Position numbers and translations under genes: made by a program
Source of the DNA: Saprospiraceae bacterium
Lineage (GTDB): Bacteria > Bacteroidota > Bacteroidia > Chitinophagales > Saprospiraceae
DNA length: 9,347 nucleotides
Assembly (NCBI GenBank): GCA_947441325.1
Contig: CANETR010000048.1
Coordinates: 1 to 9,347, forward strand
Direction of reading: 5' to 3'
Notes under the pieces: model-generated
Seen by the model: the letters and a program-made list of their open reading frames with translations, nothing else
Told to the model about the DNA's origin: nothing
Databases searched by the model: none
Shown here: positions 1 through 6,555 of the stretch, piece by piece
Layout of the letters: each line of letters begins with the position of its first letter
How positions within the stretch are numbered: position 1 is the first letter of the stretch

Positions 1-321
1 ACAGCCTGCCTTTAGGTCGGGAAGTATCACTTTTTTATTCGGGTTGAGCATCTTGGCTGTTTCGGCCATAAAATGTACGCCGGCAAAAACAATAATCTCT
101 GCATCTGTCTTCGCGGCTTCCTGAGCCAATCCCAAACTGTCGCCGATATAATCAGCTATGTCCTGAATCTCACTTTCTTGATAATAATGCGCCAAAAGAA
201 CCATCTTTTTTTCCTTTTTCAGCTTATTGATTTCTTCAAAAAGGTCTAAAGTGGGATCTATTTCCATATCGAGAAATCCTTTTTTATCGAGTTTGCTTTT
301 GGCAGTTTCAAGTGTTTGCAT
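1..321 (-). CDS. nadA: Quinolinate synthase NadA, N-terminal part (cut by window edge)
   Basis: NadA is a cytoplasmic [4Fe-4S] enzyme that condenses iminoaspartate with dihydroxyacetone phosphate to quinolinate in de novo NAD synthesis. I translated 107 codons on the minus strand from ATG at 321-319 to the window edge with no stop. Family landmarks are clear: LLAHYYQ (residues 42-48, substrate-binding His45), DSLGLAQ (61-67), [10 protein letters not shown] (81-90) and LPDLKAGC at the end. Cys107, the last visible residue, corresponds to the first of three iron-sulfur ligand cysteines; the other two lie outside the window. A later Met at residue 19 is an alternative start, but the first ATG gives the usual N-terminal length. 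The gene lies 182 bp beyond recX on the same strand, and that gap is filled with repeats, so co-transcription is uncertain. I found no Bacteroidota-type promoter in the gap. The identification is secure from the motifs alone. Confidence 0.95.
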   Translation of the reverse strand, partial: MQTLETAKSKLDKKGFLDMEIDPTLDLFEEINKLKKEKKMVLLAHYYQESEIQDIADYIGDSLGLAQEAAKTDAEIIVFAGVHFMAETAKMLNPNKKVILPDLKAGC

Positions 322-332
322 GATTATAGAAT

Positions 333-383
333 GAAAGATTGAAAGATGAAATCCCGATAGCTATCGGGAGAAAGATGAAAGAT
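333..383. repeat. GAAAGAT heptamer tract interrupted by a palindrome
   Basis: Four exact copies of GAAAGAT occur at 333-339, 341-347, 370-376 and 377-383. The two pairs are separated by an 18-bp perfect palindrome at 352-369. The tract sits between recX and nadA and codes for nothing visible. A related tract of GAAAGAT and AAAAGAT heptamers lies at 6475-6498, so this is probably a dispersed simple-repeat family of the genome. Confidence 0.75.
352..369. repeat. 18-bp perfect palindrome TCCCGATAGCTATCGGGA
   Basis: This is a perfect palindrome with no central spacer. It lies 30 bp upstream of the nadA start and is embedded in the GAAAGAT heptamer tract. From memory, CCCGATAGCTATCGGG-like palindromes are frequent between genes in many Bacteroidota genomes, so it may be a REP-like dispersed element. 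On the minus strand it is not followed by a T-run, so I do not call it a terminator for recX. Confidence 0.8.
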
Positions 384-390
384 TTTTTTA

Positions 391-420
391 GTGCGGAGTA
401 GCCAGGTACGAGGTACCAGT
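391..420. repeat. Degenerate 7-bp-periodic tract related to the GTAKCAR heptamers
   Basis: The stretch can be read as GTGCGGA, GTAGCCA, GGTACGA, GGTACCA and then GT, four heptamers in a row with shared G, A and C positions. It resembles the better-preserved GTAKCAR arrays at 2662, 6304 and 8281, but it has no inverted partner nearby. It is probably a decayed or solo half element. The rest of the recX-nadA gap (421-503) is plain AT-rich sequence in which I see nothing. Confidence 0.45.
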
Positions 421-503
421 TAATAATATTGATGAAAGTTAAAAGATTTAAATAGATAAAACTACTTTGTTTAATATCTAAACTAAGTTAATTATTTAAA
501 AGT

Positions 504-980
504 TCAATCATTTGAAAATTTATTCAGACAATCCCAAACAAATTCTGCTTCGAATCCACGTCCAATTAGATAAGCAGCGAGTTTGTGGTTTTTTTTAAAG
601 CTGTTTGATTCTGAAAGCAATTTAGCTTTTTTATTTAAAACTTCTAATAAAGTTGCCCGATAATCCTCTTCATTTATTTCAGAAGCCAACGCTTTTTTAA
701 TGGAATATTCGGATATTTTTTTTGATTTCAGTTCCTGAACAATTTTTATCCGTCCCCAGTGTTTGATTCTAAATTTACCTCCGGCATAGACTTTGGCAAA
801 TCGTTCCTCATTCAAAAAATTATCAGTAATCAAATCTGCTATGACACTTTCCAGCGCATCACCATAAACGCCCAATTCAATCAGTTTGCTCCGCACTTCA
901 TCCTGACATCGTTCCTGATAGGCGCAGTACTGCTGCATTTTTAGCAAGGCTTCGTCTTGGCTGAGGAATTTTTTTGTCAT
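504..980 (-). CDS. recX: Regulatory protein RecX (RecA modulator)
   Basis: RecX proteins are small, all-helical cytoplasmic proteins that bind RecA filaments and limit recombinase and SOS activity. The 158-aa product has the length and pattern of the family, which is built of tandem three-helix modules: an N-terminal module (about residues 8-50), the signature region NFLNEERFAKVYAGGKFRIK (about 54-73) followed by HWGRIKI and an EL-KK-I segment, and a C-terminal module ending in GFEAEFVWDCLNKF. ATG at 980-978 is preceded by an A/T-rich leader without a Shine-Dalgarno sequence. The gene starts only 13 bp after the RAYT stop on the same strand, so it may be read from the RAYT promoter at 1595-1625. 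recA is not in the window. Identification rests on the central motif and length. Confidence 0.9.
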   Translation of the reverse strand: MTKKFLSQDEALLKMQQYCAYQERCQDEVRSKLIELGVYGDALESVIADLITDNFLNEERFAKVYAGGKFRIKHWGRIKIVQELKSKKISEYSIKKALASEINEEDYRATLLEVLNKKAKLLSESNSFKKNHKLAAYLIGRGFEAEFVWDCLNKFSND

Positions 981-993
981 AAAATCACAAAAT

Positions 994-1569
994 TTACCCT
1001 TTGAATAATTTTACCTTGCCCCACATTTTGGGGTTTTTTCTGATGTAATTAGATATCCTGTTGAAGGATGTTTCATTCCGTATGATATGGTCATAAAATC
1101 GAGATTGCCATTTAAATTCCAATCCCAATCTGTTGCAATATTTTGTAACTGCCGATTTATATGATCGGATAATTGTTGATACAGAACCGGGAATGGGGGA
1201 TATGGATGACATAAATTCGTTGACGAATTCGGGTTTTGGTTGTTGTTGTAGATTCGTTTCATGAAACGAATCTACAACAACGTCGACCATATCGGAACCA
1301 TCCAATATTAATATCCCATGTACATGGTTTGGCATTATGACAAATTCGCCCAATCGAATATTTTTTTGATGATTTCTGATTTCATCCCATAACACATAGG
1401 CAATTGACCCAATGGGGGAATAAATCATTTTTTCGTTTTCTATTTCACCAAAATAATGCACGCGATCATCGGTACAAATTGTAATAAAATAGGAACCTTT
1501 TGCGGCATAATTCCAACCCTCCAAACGGGTTGAGTCAATTCTGTATTTGTTTTGAAATTTTGGGGACAT
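994..1569 (-). CDS. REP-associated tyrosine transposase (RAYT, Y1/HUH family)
   Basis: RAYTs are single-copy HUH nucleases related to IS200/IS605 TnpA. They cut and join single-stranded hairpin (REP) sequences through a 5'-phosphotyrosine link. The frame is open from a GTG at 1617, but I place the start at ATG 1569-1567, giving 191 aa, because a good promoter covers 1595-1625 and MSPKFQNKYRIDS looks like a usual family N-terminus. In 1617-based numbering the HUH motif is MPNHVH (His98, His100), RFYDHII is at 173-179, and the likely nucleophile is Tyr191 in NYIRKNP. Residues 113-126, between the HUH motif and the tyrosine helix, are encoded by a perfect 40-bp palindrome (1242-1281). No terminal repeats or target duplication flank the gene, which fits a domesticated RAYT. 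It lies between the metF terminator and recX. Confidence 0.88.
   Translation of the reverse strand: MSPKFQNKYRIDSTRLEGWNYAAKGSYFITICTDDRVHYFGEIENEKMIYSPIGSIAYVLWDEIRNHQKNIRLGEFVIMPNHVHGILILDGSDMVDVVVDSFHETNLQQQPKPEFVNEFMSSISPIPGSVSTIIRSYKSAVTKYCNRLGLEFKWQSRFYDHIIRNETSFNRISNYIRKNPKMWGKVKLFKG
1242..1281. repeat. 40-bp perfect palindrome inside the RAYT coding sequence
   Basis: The left arm GTTGTTGTAGATTCGTTTCA (1242-1261) is followed at once by its exact reverse complement (1262-1281). The feet contain GTAG and CTAC, the tetranucleotide type that RAYT nucleases recognise next to REP hairpins. It is translated in frame as a V-rich then Q-rich segment at residues 113-126. A shorter inverted pair, AATTCGT-TG-ACGAATT, lies nearby at 1214-1229. 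Confidence 0.9.
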
Positions 1570-1594
1570 AGGGTTAAATTTAATTTTCTGCCTA

Positions 1595-1625
1595 CGAATA
1601 TAGTGCATTATACCCACTTTGTCAA
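1595..1625 (-). promoter_or_regulatory. Predicted promoter of the RAYT gene
   Basis: On the minus strand TTG at 1625-1623 is followed by 20 bases and then TATATTCG at 1602-1595. This fits the Bacteroidota primary-sigma pattern TTG-N19-21-TAnnTTTG with one mismatch. It also reads as TTGACA-N17-TATATT. Transcription would begin near 1590, upstream of ATG 1569, which excludes the GTG at 1617 as the normal start. Confidence 0.6.
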
Positions 1626-1635
1626 GTGTAAAATT

Positions 1636-1669
1636 AAAAAATGCCTTCTCAGGGTAGAAAAGGCATTTT
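1636..1669 (-). terminator. Intrinsic terminator after metF
   Basis: The arms AAAATGCCTT (1638-1647) and AAGGCATTTT (1660-1669) form a 10-bp perfect stem with a 12-nt loop. Read on the minus strand, the stem runs into six Ts (complement of 1641-1636). It begins 23 bp after the metF stop. On the plus strand there are only four Ts, so it works mainly for metF. Confidence 0.85.
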
Positions 1670-1692
1670 ATAAATTCTCTTATATCTAAGTA

Positions 1693-2649
1693 CTAGTAAA
1701 CCGCTTCCACAATCTGTTTGATAGTCGGCACATCGCCCATAGTATAATAATGCAGACATGGCACGCCGGCAGCTTTCAGTTCTTTGGACTGTGCAATACA
1801 CCATTCAATACCTACCTGTCGACGAGCTTCTGCATCTTTGGCCTTGATCAATTCAAGGGTTAATGCTTCGGGCAAATCGATATAAAAATGGCGTGGAATT
1901 GAGCTAAGCTGATACTTTTTAGTAATAGGTTTCAATCCCGGTACTATAGGCACATTGATACCATTTTCACGACACATTTTTTCGAATTCAAAAAATTTCT
2001 GATTATCGAAAAACATCTGTGTTACTACGTACTGCGCTCCAGCCTCGACTTTCTTTTTCAGAAAGTGAATGTCATTTGCCAGATTGGGTGCCTCGAAATG
2101 TTTTTCGGGATACCCGGCAACACCAATACAGAAGGAAGAAGGCTCAGCATCCATAATGGTTGAATCTAAGTACCTGCCTTCGTTCATGGAATTTACCTGT
2201 TTTACAAGGTCGAGGGCATAAGCATGTCCTCCCGGTTCCGGTTCGAATTTTTCTTCAAATTTTTGGGGGTCGCCGCGTAGTACAAGTACATTATCAACGC
2301 CCAAAAACATGAGGTCTATCAAGGCGTTTTCCGTTTCTTCTACGGTGAAGCCTCCGCAAATCAAGTGCGGTACAGCATCGACCTTGTAGCGATTCATGAT
2401 AGATGCACAAATACCTACGGTACCCGGGCGCTTGCGCACTGCCGATTTTTCATAATATCCGCTTTCTTTACGTTGATAAATGTATTCCTGTCGGTGATAG
2501 GTCACATCTATAAAAGGCGGTTTGAACTCCATAAGTGGGTCCAAGGTTTCGAAAATGCTATTAATGCCGCCTCCTTTGAGTGGTGGCAAAATTTCGAAAG
2601 AAATGAGGGTCTCGCCCTGCGCTTTTTTAAAATGATCTGTTACTTTCAT
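1693..2649 (-). CDS. metF: Methylenetetrahydrofolate reductase MetF
   Basis: MetF is a cytoplasmic FAD enzyme that reduces 5,10-methylenetetrahydrofolate to 5-methyltetrahydrofolate, the methyl donor for methionine synthesis. The 318-aa product is full length for a bacterial MTHFR barrel. Visible family landmarks are SFEILPP (17-23, catalytic Glu19), FIDVTYHR (46-53), VLRGDP (123-128, Asp127 near the flavin), GVAGYPEKH (176-184), VVTQMFFDN (208-216, Gln211 in the folate site) and VPGLKPI (236-242). The ATG at 2649-2647 follows an AT-rich leader. A terminator lies directly downstream. The gene is 167 bp after ileS on the same strand, and that gap is largely taken up by a heptamer inverted-repeat element. 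I saw no convincing promoter or SAM/B12 riboswitch in the gap. No metH or luxS is visible, so the methionine link is from family knowledge only. Confidence 0.96.
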   Translation of the reverse strand: MKVTDHFKKAQGETLISFEILPPLKGGGINSIFETLDPLMEFKPPFIDVTYHRQEYIYQRKESGYYEKSAVRKRPGTVGICASIMNRYKVDAVPHLICGGFTVEETENALIDLMFLGVDNVLVLRGDPQKFEEKFEPEPGGHAYALDLVKQVNSMNEGRYLDSTIMDAEPSSFCIGVAGYPEKHFEAPNLANDIHFLKKKVEAGAQYVVTQMFFDNQKFFEFEKMCRENGINVPIVPGLKPITKKYQLSSIPRHFYIDLPEALTLELIKAKDAEARRQVGIEWCIAQSKELKAAGVPCLHYYTMGDVPTIKQIVEAVY

Positions 2650-2661
2650 GGTTTAATTATT

Positions 2662-2811
2662 GTATCAAGTAGCAGGTAGCAAGTATCAGGACAGGCCAGG
2701 CTGCCATTACATGCAAATTGCCGCTTAGATTTGAAGGCTATTTTTTTTTTAATGTTTAAAGTTTAATAAGGTAAAAGTTTTAAAAAGTCTTGATACCTGA
2801 TACCTGATACC
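2662..2811. repeat. Heptamer inverted-repeat element between ileS and metF
   Basis: The left arm consists of GTATCAA, GTAGCAG, GTAGCAA and GTATCAG, then GA (2662-2691). The right arm is TC followed by TTGATAC, CTGATAC and CTGATAC, then C (2788-2811), the inverse of the left pattern. The 96-bp spacer (2692-2787) is AT-rich, with a run of ten or more Ts at 2741-2750 and no open frame. The right arm ends 5 bp before the ileS stop codon. The same design recurs at 6304-6404 and 8281-8351. Confidence 0.85.
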
Positions 2812-2816
2812 AATTA

Positions 2817-5800
2817 TCAATTCCTCTCCACCGCAATTTTCAGCATCACGCCTTCTTCCAGTTCTACCTCCTGTCCAAAATCAGCGCCATCCACTACTTT
2901 CAACTCAGTTGCCAACACCTCATTGCAGATATAAGTGCTAAATTTTGCAACAGCCTCACTAATATAATCGCTTGACTGTAAGGTAAGTTTCACACGGTCG
3001 GTTACTTCAAAATCACTGTCCTTTCTGATGTTCTGAATACGGTTTACCAATTCGCGTGCCACGCCTTCAGCTTTCAGTTCATCTGTCAGATTAACATCCA
3101 AAGCCACTGTTAGGTCACCATCATTTGCTACCAGCCATCCTTCAAGGTCTTCAGAAGAAATAACAACATCATCGAGATTCAATTCCACTTTCTCTCCTTC
3201 TATCTCATAACTAAACAGATTATTTTTCTCAATTGTTGCAATATCTTCCTGCGTCATTTCGGCAATACGGTCCTGAACGGCTTTCATCAGCTTACCCAAT
3301 TTTTTACCTAGGGTTTTAAAATTTGGTTTAATACCTTTTTTGATGATGCCCGAAGTGTCTTTTACATACTCCAGTTCTTTTACATTTACTTCCGATAAAA
3401 TCAAATCTTTGACTGAATCTACCTGTGCCTCAAATCTATCATCGAGGATAGGCAATAGCACTTTCTGTAAAGGCTGACGGACACGAAGTTTTTGTGCACG
3501 GCGCAATGAGTGGACCATCGAAGAAATGCGCTGTGCATAGTCCATACGTTCTTCCAACATTTTGTCAATTACAGACTCATTCACTGTAGGGAAGAAAGAA
3601 AGGTGCACAGAATCGTGCTTTTCAACCTTAGCAGCTCCATTCAAATTGCGATATAAAAACTCACTGAAAAATGGCGAAATTGGTGCCATCAGCTTGCTCA
3701 ATGTAATAAGACAGGTATATAAAGTCTGATAAGCCGCCAATTTATCTTCATCCTGACCACCTTTCCAAAAACGGCGGCGACATAGACGTACATACCAGTT
3801 GCTTAGATGACTATCGACAAAATGTTCCACTTTGCGGCCGGCCTGTGTTGGTTCATAATCGGCATAATCGGCATCCACTTCTTTAACCAAAGTGTTCAGC
3901 AATGAGATAATCCAACGGTCAATCTCTGGGCGATTTTCGAGGGCTACCTCGCCTTTGAAAGCAAAATCTTTGATACTCGAACCGTCGAAATCATCGATAT
4001 TGGCATAGGTAGCAAAGAATATATAAGTATTGTAAAGCGTTCCAAAAAGCTTGCGTTGAACTTCGGTGATACCATCTGAGTAACCTTCAATCTGTGTGAA
4101 TTTATCGGGACTTTCTTTTAGCAACTCTCTGAATTTGCTATCATCGGTATTGTAGCGGGTACCGGCAGCATCCTGATAAACATTGGTCCAACTGAACTTA
4201 AGATTATCCCAGGGCTGTGAATTGGTGAGCATATACCAGCGAGTGGCATCTGCACCGTATTTGCCAATGCAATAGAAAGGATCGACAGCATTGCCCCAGC
4301 GCTTCGACATCTTCAAACCATTTTTATCCAAAACCAAGCCGTTCGAAACTACATTTTTGTATGATACCGAATCGAAACACATGGTAGAAATGGCATGCAG
4401 GGTATAGAACCAGCCACGGGTCTGATCCACGCCCTCTGCGATAAAATCTGCCGGGAATGCTACTTCACCGCCTTTTCCATTCAGTGCATTATCAATCAGT
4501 TCCTTGTTCTCGAAGGGGTAATGCAGCTGCGCAAAAGGCATAGCTCCTGAGTCGAACCAAACATCGATGAGGTCGCTCTCGCGGCGCATTGCTTTGCCCG
4601 ATGGAGCAATCAAAATGATGCCATCAACGATATGCTTGTGCAAATCGATTTTGTTATAATTTTCCTTGCTGTAATCACCTGCTTTGAAATCGGCAAATGG
4701 ATTTTTATCCATCAGACCTGCGGACAGCGATTTTTCGATTTCATTGTACAATTGCTCAACGCTTTCGATACAAAGTTCTTCTGTTCCGTCCTCTGTTCTC
4801 CAGATTGGCAGCGGAATTCCCCAAAAACGCGAACGCGAAAGATTCCAATCCTGCAGATTTTCTAACCAACCGCCAAAACGGCCTTCGCCGGTCGATTTTG
4901 GTTTCCAATTAATGCTTTTATTTAGTTCGAACATGCGTTCTTTAGCCGCCGAAGCTTTGATAAACCATGAATCGAGCGGATAGTAGAGAATCGGTTTGTC
5001 GGTACGCCAGCAATGCGGATAGTTGTGCGCATATTTTTGGGCATTAAAAGCCAGGTTATGTTCTTTGAGGTAAATTACGATGTCAACATCAACTGTTTTA
5101 TAGTCGGCTTCATCTTTATAATTTTTAACAAAACGACCAGAGAAAGGTCCCACCGAATCGAGGAATTTACCCTGTTTGTCTACCAATGTTAAAGCCCCAA
5201 TACCATTTGCTCTTGCTGCTTTGCGGTCATCGGCACCGAAAGAAGGAGCGGTATGTACCACGCCTGTTCCGTCTTCGGTAGTAACAAAATTATCACAGAT
5301 AACTCTAAAGGCATCGGTAGCACCGTCCAAAGTTTCAATTTCATTGCCAAAAGGCAGTAGTTGCTCATAACGAATGCCATTCAGTTCAGCTCCTGAGAAT
5401 ACGCTGCTTCTCCCCTCTTCTGTTGGTTGATTTTTGCCACCAAACCATTTCCCTACAAGGTCCTGCGCCAATACAACACTTACTGGAAGATTGGTATAAG
5501 GATTCTGGGTTTTAATTTTTACATACTGAATTTTTGGACCGACCGTGAGTGCAGTATTGCTTGGAAGGGTCCAAGGTGTGGTCGTCCAGGCAAGGATGCG
5601 AACATCTTCATCGGCGCTATCGAAAAGGAAGGCCGATTTTTCATCGCGTTGCACTTTAAAACCTGCAACAACGGTATTGTCAGATACTTCTTTGTAACAA
5701 CCGGGCAGATTCAACTCATGCGAACTAAGTCCGGTACCTGCGGCCGGAGAATATGGTTGAATGGTCAGACCTTTGTACAGCATTCCTTTCTGATAAAGGC

Positions 5801-6290
5801 GGTTCAACAACCACCAGCAGGATTCGATATAATCATTTTCGTAAGTGACATAAGGATTGCTCAAGTCAACCCAATAGCCCATTTTTGTGGTGATATCGTC
5901 CCAAAGGTCTTTAAATTCCATCACCGTTGTACGGCAGGCCTGATTATAATCTTCGACAGAGATTTTTTTGCCGATATCTTCTTTGGTGATGCCCAATTTT
6001 TTCTCAACTGCCAATTCAATTGGAAGTCCATGTGTGTCCCAACCTGCTTTGCGTCGCACCAGTTTGCCTTTCATGGTCTGATAACGGCAGAAAGTATCTT
6101 TAATGCTTCGGGCCAATACGTGGTGAATGCCAGGCTGCCCGTTTGCAGATGGTGGGCCTTCGTAAAAAACAAAGTTTTCGCAGCCTTCGCGTTCGGTGAC
6201 ACTGCGTTCGAAAACACCGGCTTCTTTCCAGAATTCGAGTGTTTCTTTATCTATTTGGGGTAGGTTAAGTTGTTGGAACAGTTTGTACAT
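2817..6290 (-). CDS. ileS: Isoleucyl-tRNA synthetase, type 2 (IleRS2) with GIHH active-site motif
   Basis: IleRS charges tRNA-Ile with isoleucine and edits mischarged valine; it is a cytoplasmic class I synthetase. The 1157-aa product is intact. In order it shows GPPSANG (45-51), the signature segment as GIHH (54-57) where most family members have HxGH, GWDTHGLP (83-90), the editing-domain motifs WTTTPWTLPSN (235-245) and GTGVVHTAP (341-349) with Asp354/355, DVWFDSG, and KMSKR (660-664). KMSKR rather than KMSKS, the length and the absence of a C-terminal zinc-cysteine cluster place it in the eukaryotic-like IleRS2 type. That type is known for low mupirocin sensitivity. ATG at 6290-6288 is preceded by an AT-rich leader. 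A predicted promoter at 6416-6447 gives a leader of about 120 nt that contains a heptamer inverted repeat. A second such element follows the stop codon. Confidence 0.97.
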   Translation of the reverse strand: MYKLFQQLNLPQIDKETLEFWKEAGVFERSVTEREGCENFVFYEGPPSANGQPGIHHVLARSIKDTFCRYQTMKGKLVRRKAGWDTHGLPIELAVEKKLGITKEDIGKKISVEDYNQACRTTVMEFKDLWDDITTKMGYWVDLSNPYVTYENDYIESCWWLLNRLYQKGMLYKGLTIQPYSPAAGTGLSSHELNLPGCYKEVSDNTVVAGFKVQRDEKSAFLFDSADEDVRILAWTTTPWTLPSNTALTVGPKIQYVKIKTQNPYTNLPVSVVLAQDLVGKWFGGKNQPTEEGRSSVFSGAELNGIRYEQLLPFGNEIETLDGATDAFRVICDNFVTTEDGTGVVHTAPSFGADDRKAARANGIGALTLVDKQGKFLDSVGPFSGRFVKNYKDEADYKTVDVDIVIYLKEHNLAFNAQKYAHNYPHCWRTDKPILYYPLDSWFIKASAAKERMFELNKSINWKPKSTGEGRFGGWLENLQDWNLSRSRFWGIPLPIWRTEDGTEELCIESVEQLYNEIEKSLSAGLMDKNPFADFKAGDYSKENYNKIDLHKHIVDGIILIAPSGKAMRRESDLIDVWFDSGAMPFAQLHYPFENKELIDNALNGKGGEVAFPADFIAEGVDQTRGWFYTLHAISTMCFDSVSYKNVVSNGLVLDKNGLKMSKRWGNAVDPFYCIGKYGADATRWYMLTNSQPWDNLKFSWTNVYQDAAGTRYNTDDSKFRELLKESPDKFTQIEGYSDGITEVQRKLFGTLYNTYIFFATYANIDDFDGSSIKDFAFKGEVALENRPEIDRWIISLLNTLVKEVDADYADYEPTQAGRKVEHFVDSHLSNWYVRLCRRRFWKGGQDEDKLAAYQTLYTCLITLSKLMAPISPFFSEFLYRNLNGAAKVEKHDSVHLSFFPTVNESVIDKMLEERMDYAQRISSMVHSLRRAQKLRVRQPLQKVLLPILDDRFEAQVDSVKDLILSEVNVKELEYVKDTSGIIKKGIKPNFKTLGKKLGKLMKAVQDRIAEMTQEDIATIEKNNLFSYEIEGEKVELNLDDVVISSEDLEGWLVANDGDLTVALDVNLTDELKAEGVARELVNRIQNIRKDSDFEVTDRVKLTLQSSDYISEAVAKFSTYICNEVLATELKVVDGADFGQEVELEEGVMLKIAVERN

Positions 6291-6303
6291 ATTTTATTTT
6301 TTT

Positions 6304-6404
6304 GTATCGAGTATCAGGTATCGAGTATCAAGATTTTCTGCAGTTTGAATAAAATCAATCCTGATTTTATAAAGTCTTGATACCTGCTACTTGCTACCTG
6401 CTAC
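6304..6404. repeat. Heptamer inverted-repeat element in the ileS leader
   Basis: The left arm is GTATCGA, GTATCAG, GTATCGA and GTATCAA, then GA (6304-6333). The right arm is TC, then TTGATAC, CTGCTAC, TTGCTAC and CTGCTAC (6375-6404). The innermost units pair exactly; the outer ones pair imperfectly. Centred between them is a 9-bp perfect hairpin, ATAAAATCA at 6349-6357 with TGATTTTAT at 6362-6370. The element lies between the predicted ileS promoter and the start codon, so it should be transcribed as leader RNA. It shares the exact 16-mer AAAGTCTTGATACCTG (6371-6386) with the element downstream of ileS (2784-2799). Confidence 0.85.
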
Positions 6405-6415
6405 TTTTAGAGCTG

Positions 6416-6447
6416 CAAAAATAAAAAGACTTACACAATTATTTCAA
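6416..6447 (-). promoter_or_regulatory. Predicted ileS promoter
   Basis: On the minus strand TTG at 6447-6445 is followed by 21 bases and then TATTTTTG at 6423-6416, an exact match to TAnnTTTG. Transcription would start near 6410, about 120 bases before the ileS start codon. Confidence 0.6.
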
Positions 6448-6453
6448 TCTCTT

Positions 6454-6510
6454 GCCCCTTTTAAGCCAATAAGCTGAAAGATAAAAGATAAAAGATGAAA
6501 TAAAAGGGGC
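6454..6510. repeat. Inverted repeat GCCCCTTTTA with a heptamer tract in its loop
   Basis: GCCCCTTTTA at 6454-6463 and its exact complement TAAAAGGGGC at 6501-6510 enclose 37 bases. The loop carries GAAAGAT, AAAAGAT and AAAAGAT followed by GAAA (about 6476-6500), the same heptamer family as at 333-383. It lies 46 bp beyond the stop of the KilA-N gene. No T-run follows on the minus strand, so it is not a typical intrinsic terminator. Bases 6511-6555 hold nothing I can identify. Confidence 0.7.
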
Positions 6511-6555
6511 TAAAGGGACTCCATTTTTGAAATTTGTAGTTGTTTTAGCCTGAGT

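Noticed and set aside
333..420. CRISPR-like array
   Set aside because: The repeats are 7 bp with no unique spacers of regular length, and no cas gene is present.
1019..1039. Short GC stem followed by six Ts on the plus strand, resembling a terminator
   Set aside because: The stem is only 5 bp, it lies in the coding end of the RAYT gene, and no plus-strand gene precedes it.
1011..1262. 83-codon minus-strand frame starting at the centre of the 40-bp palindrome
   Set aside because: It overlaps the RAYT coding sequence in another frame and has no recognisable motif. Its ATG exists only because the palindrome centre contains CATG.
1570..1617. GTG start at 1617 that would add 16 residues to the RAYT protein
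   Set aside because: It falls inside the best promoter match (1595-1625), and the added residues do not look like the family N-terminus, so ATG 1569 is preferred.
1607..1625. TTGACA and TATAAT close together on the minus strand
   Set aside because: Their spacing is only 7 bp, so they cannot form one sigma-70 promoter. The usable -10/-7 element is the next one, TATATTCG.
2726..2733. TAGATTTG on the plus strand, a match to the Bacteroidota -7 element
   Set aside because: No TTG lies 19-21 bp upstream and no plus-strand gene follows; ileS and metF are both on the other strand.
5427..6263. Long plus-strand open frame of 278 codons opposite ileS
   Set aside because: It is antisense to the conserved N-terminal half of IleRS, its translation resembles no family, and it is explained as a shadow of the real gene.
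6291..6440. T-box or other classical riboswitch in the ileS leader
   Set aside because: I looked for the T-box consensus and a terminator before the start codon and found neither. The structure present is the heptamer inverted repeat.
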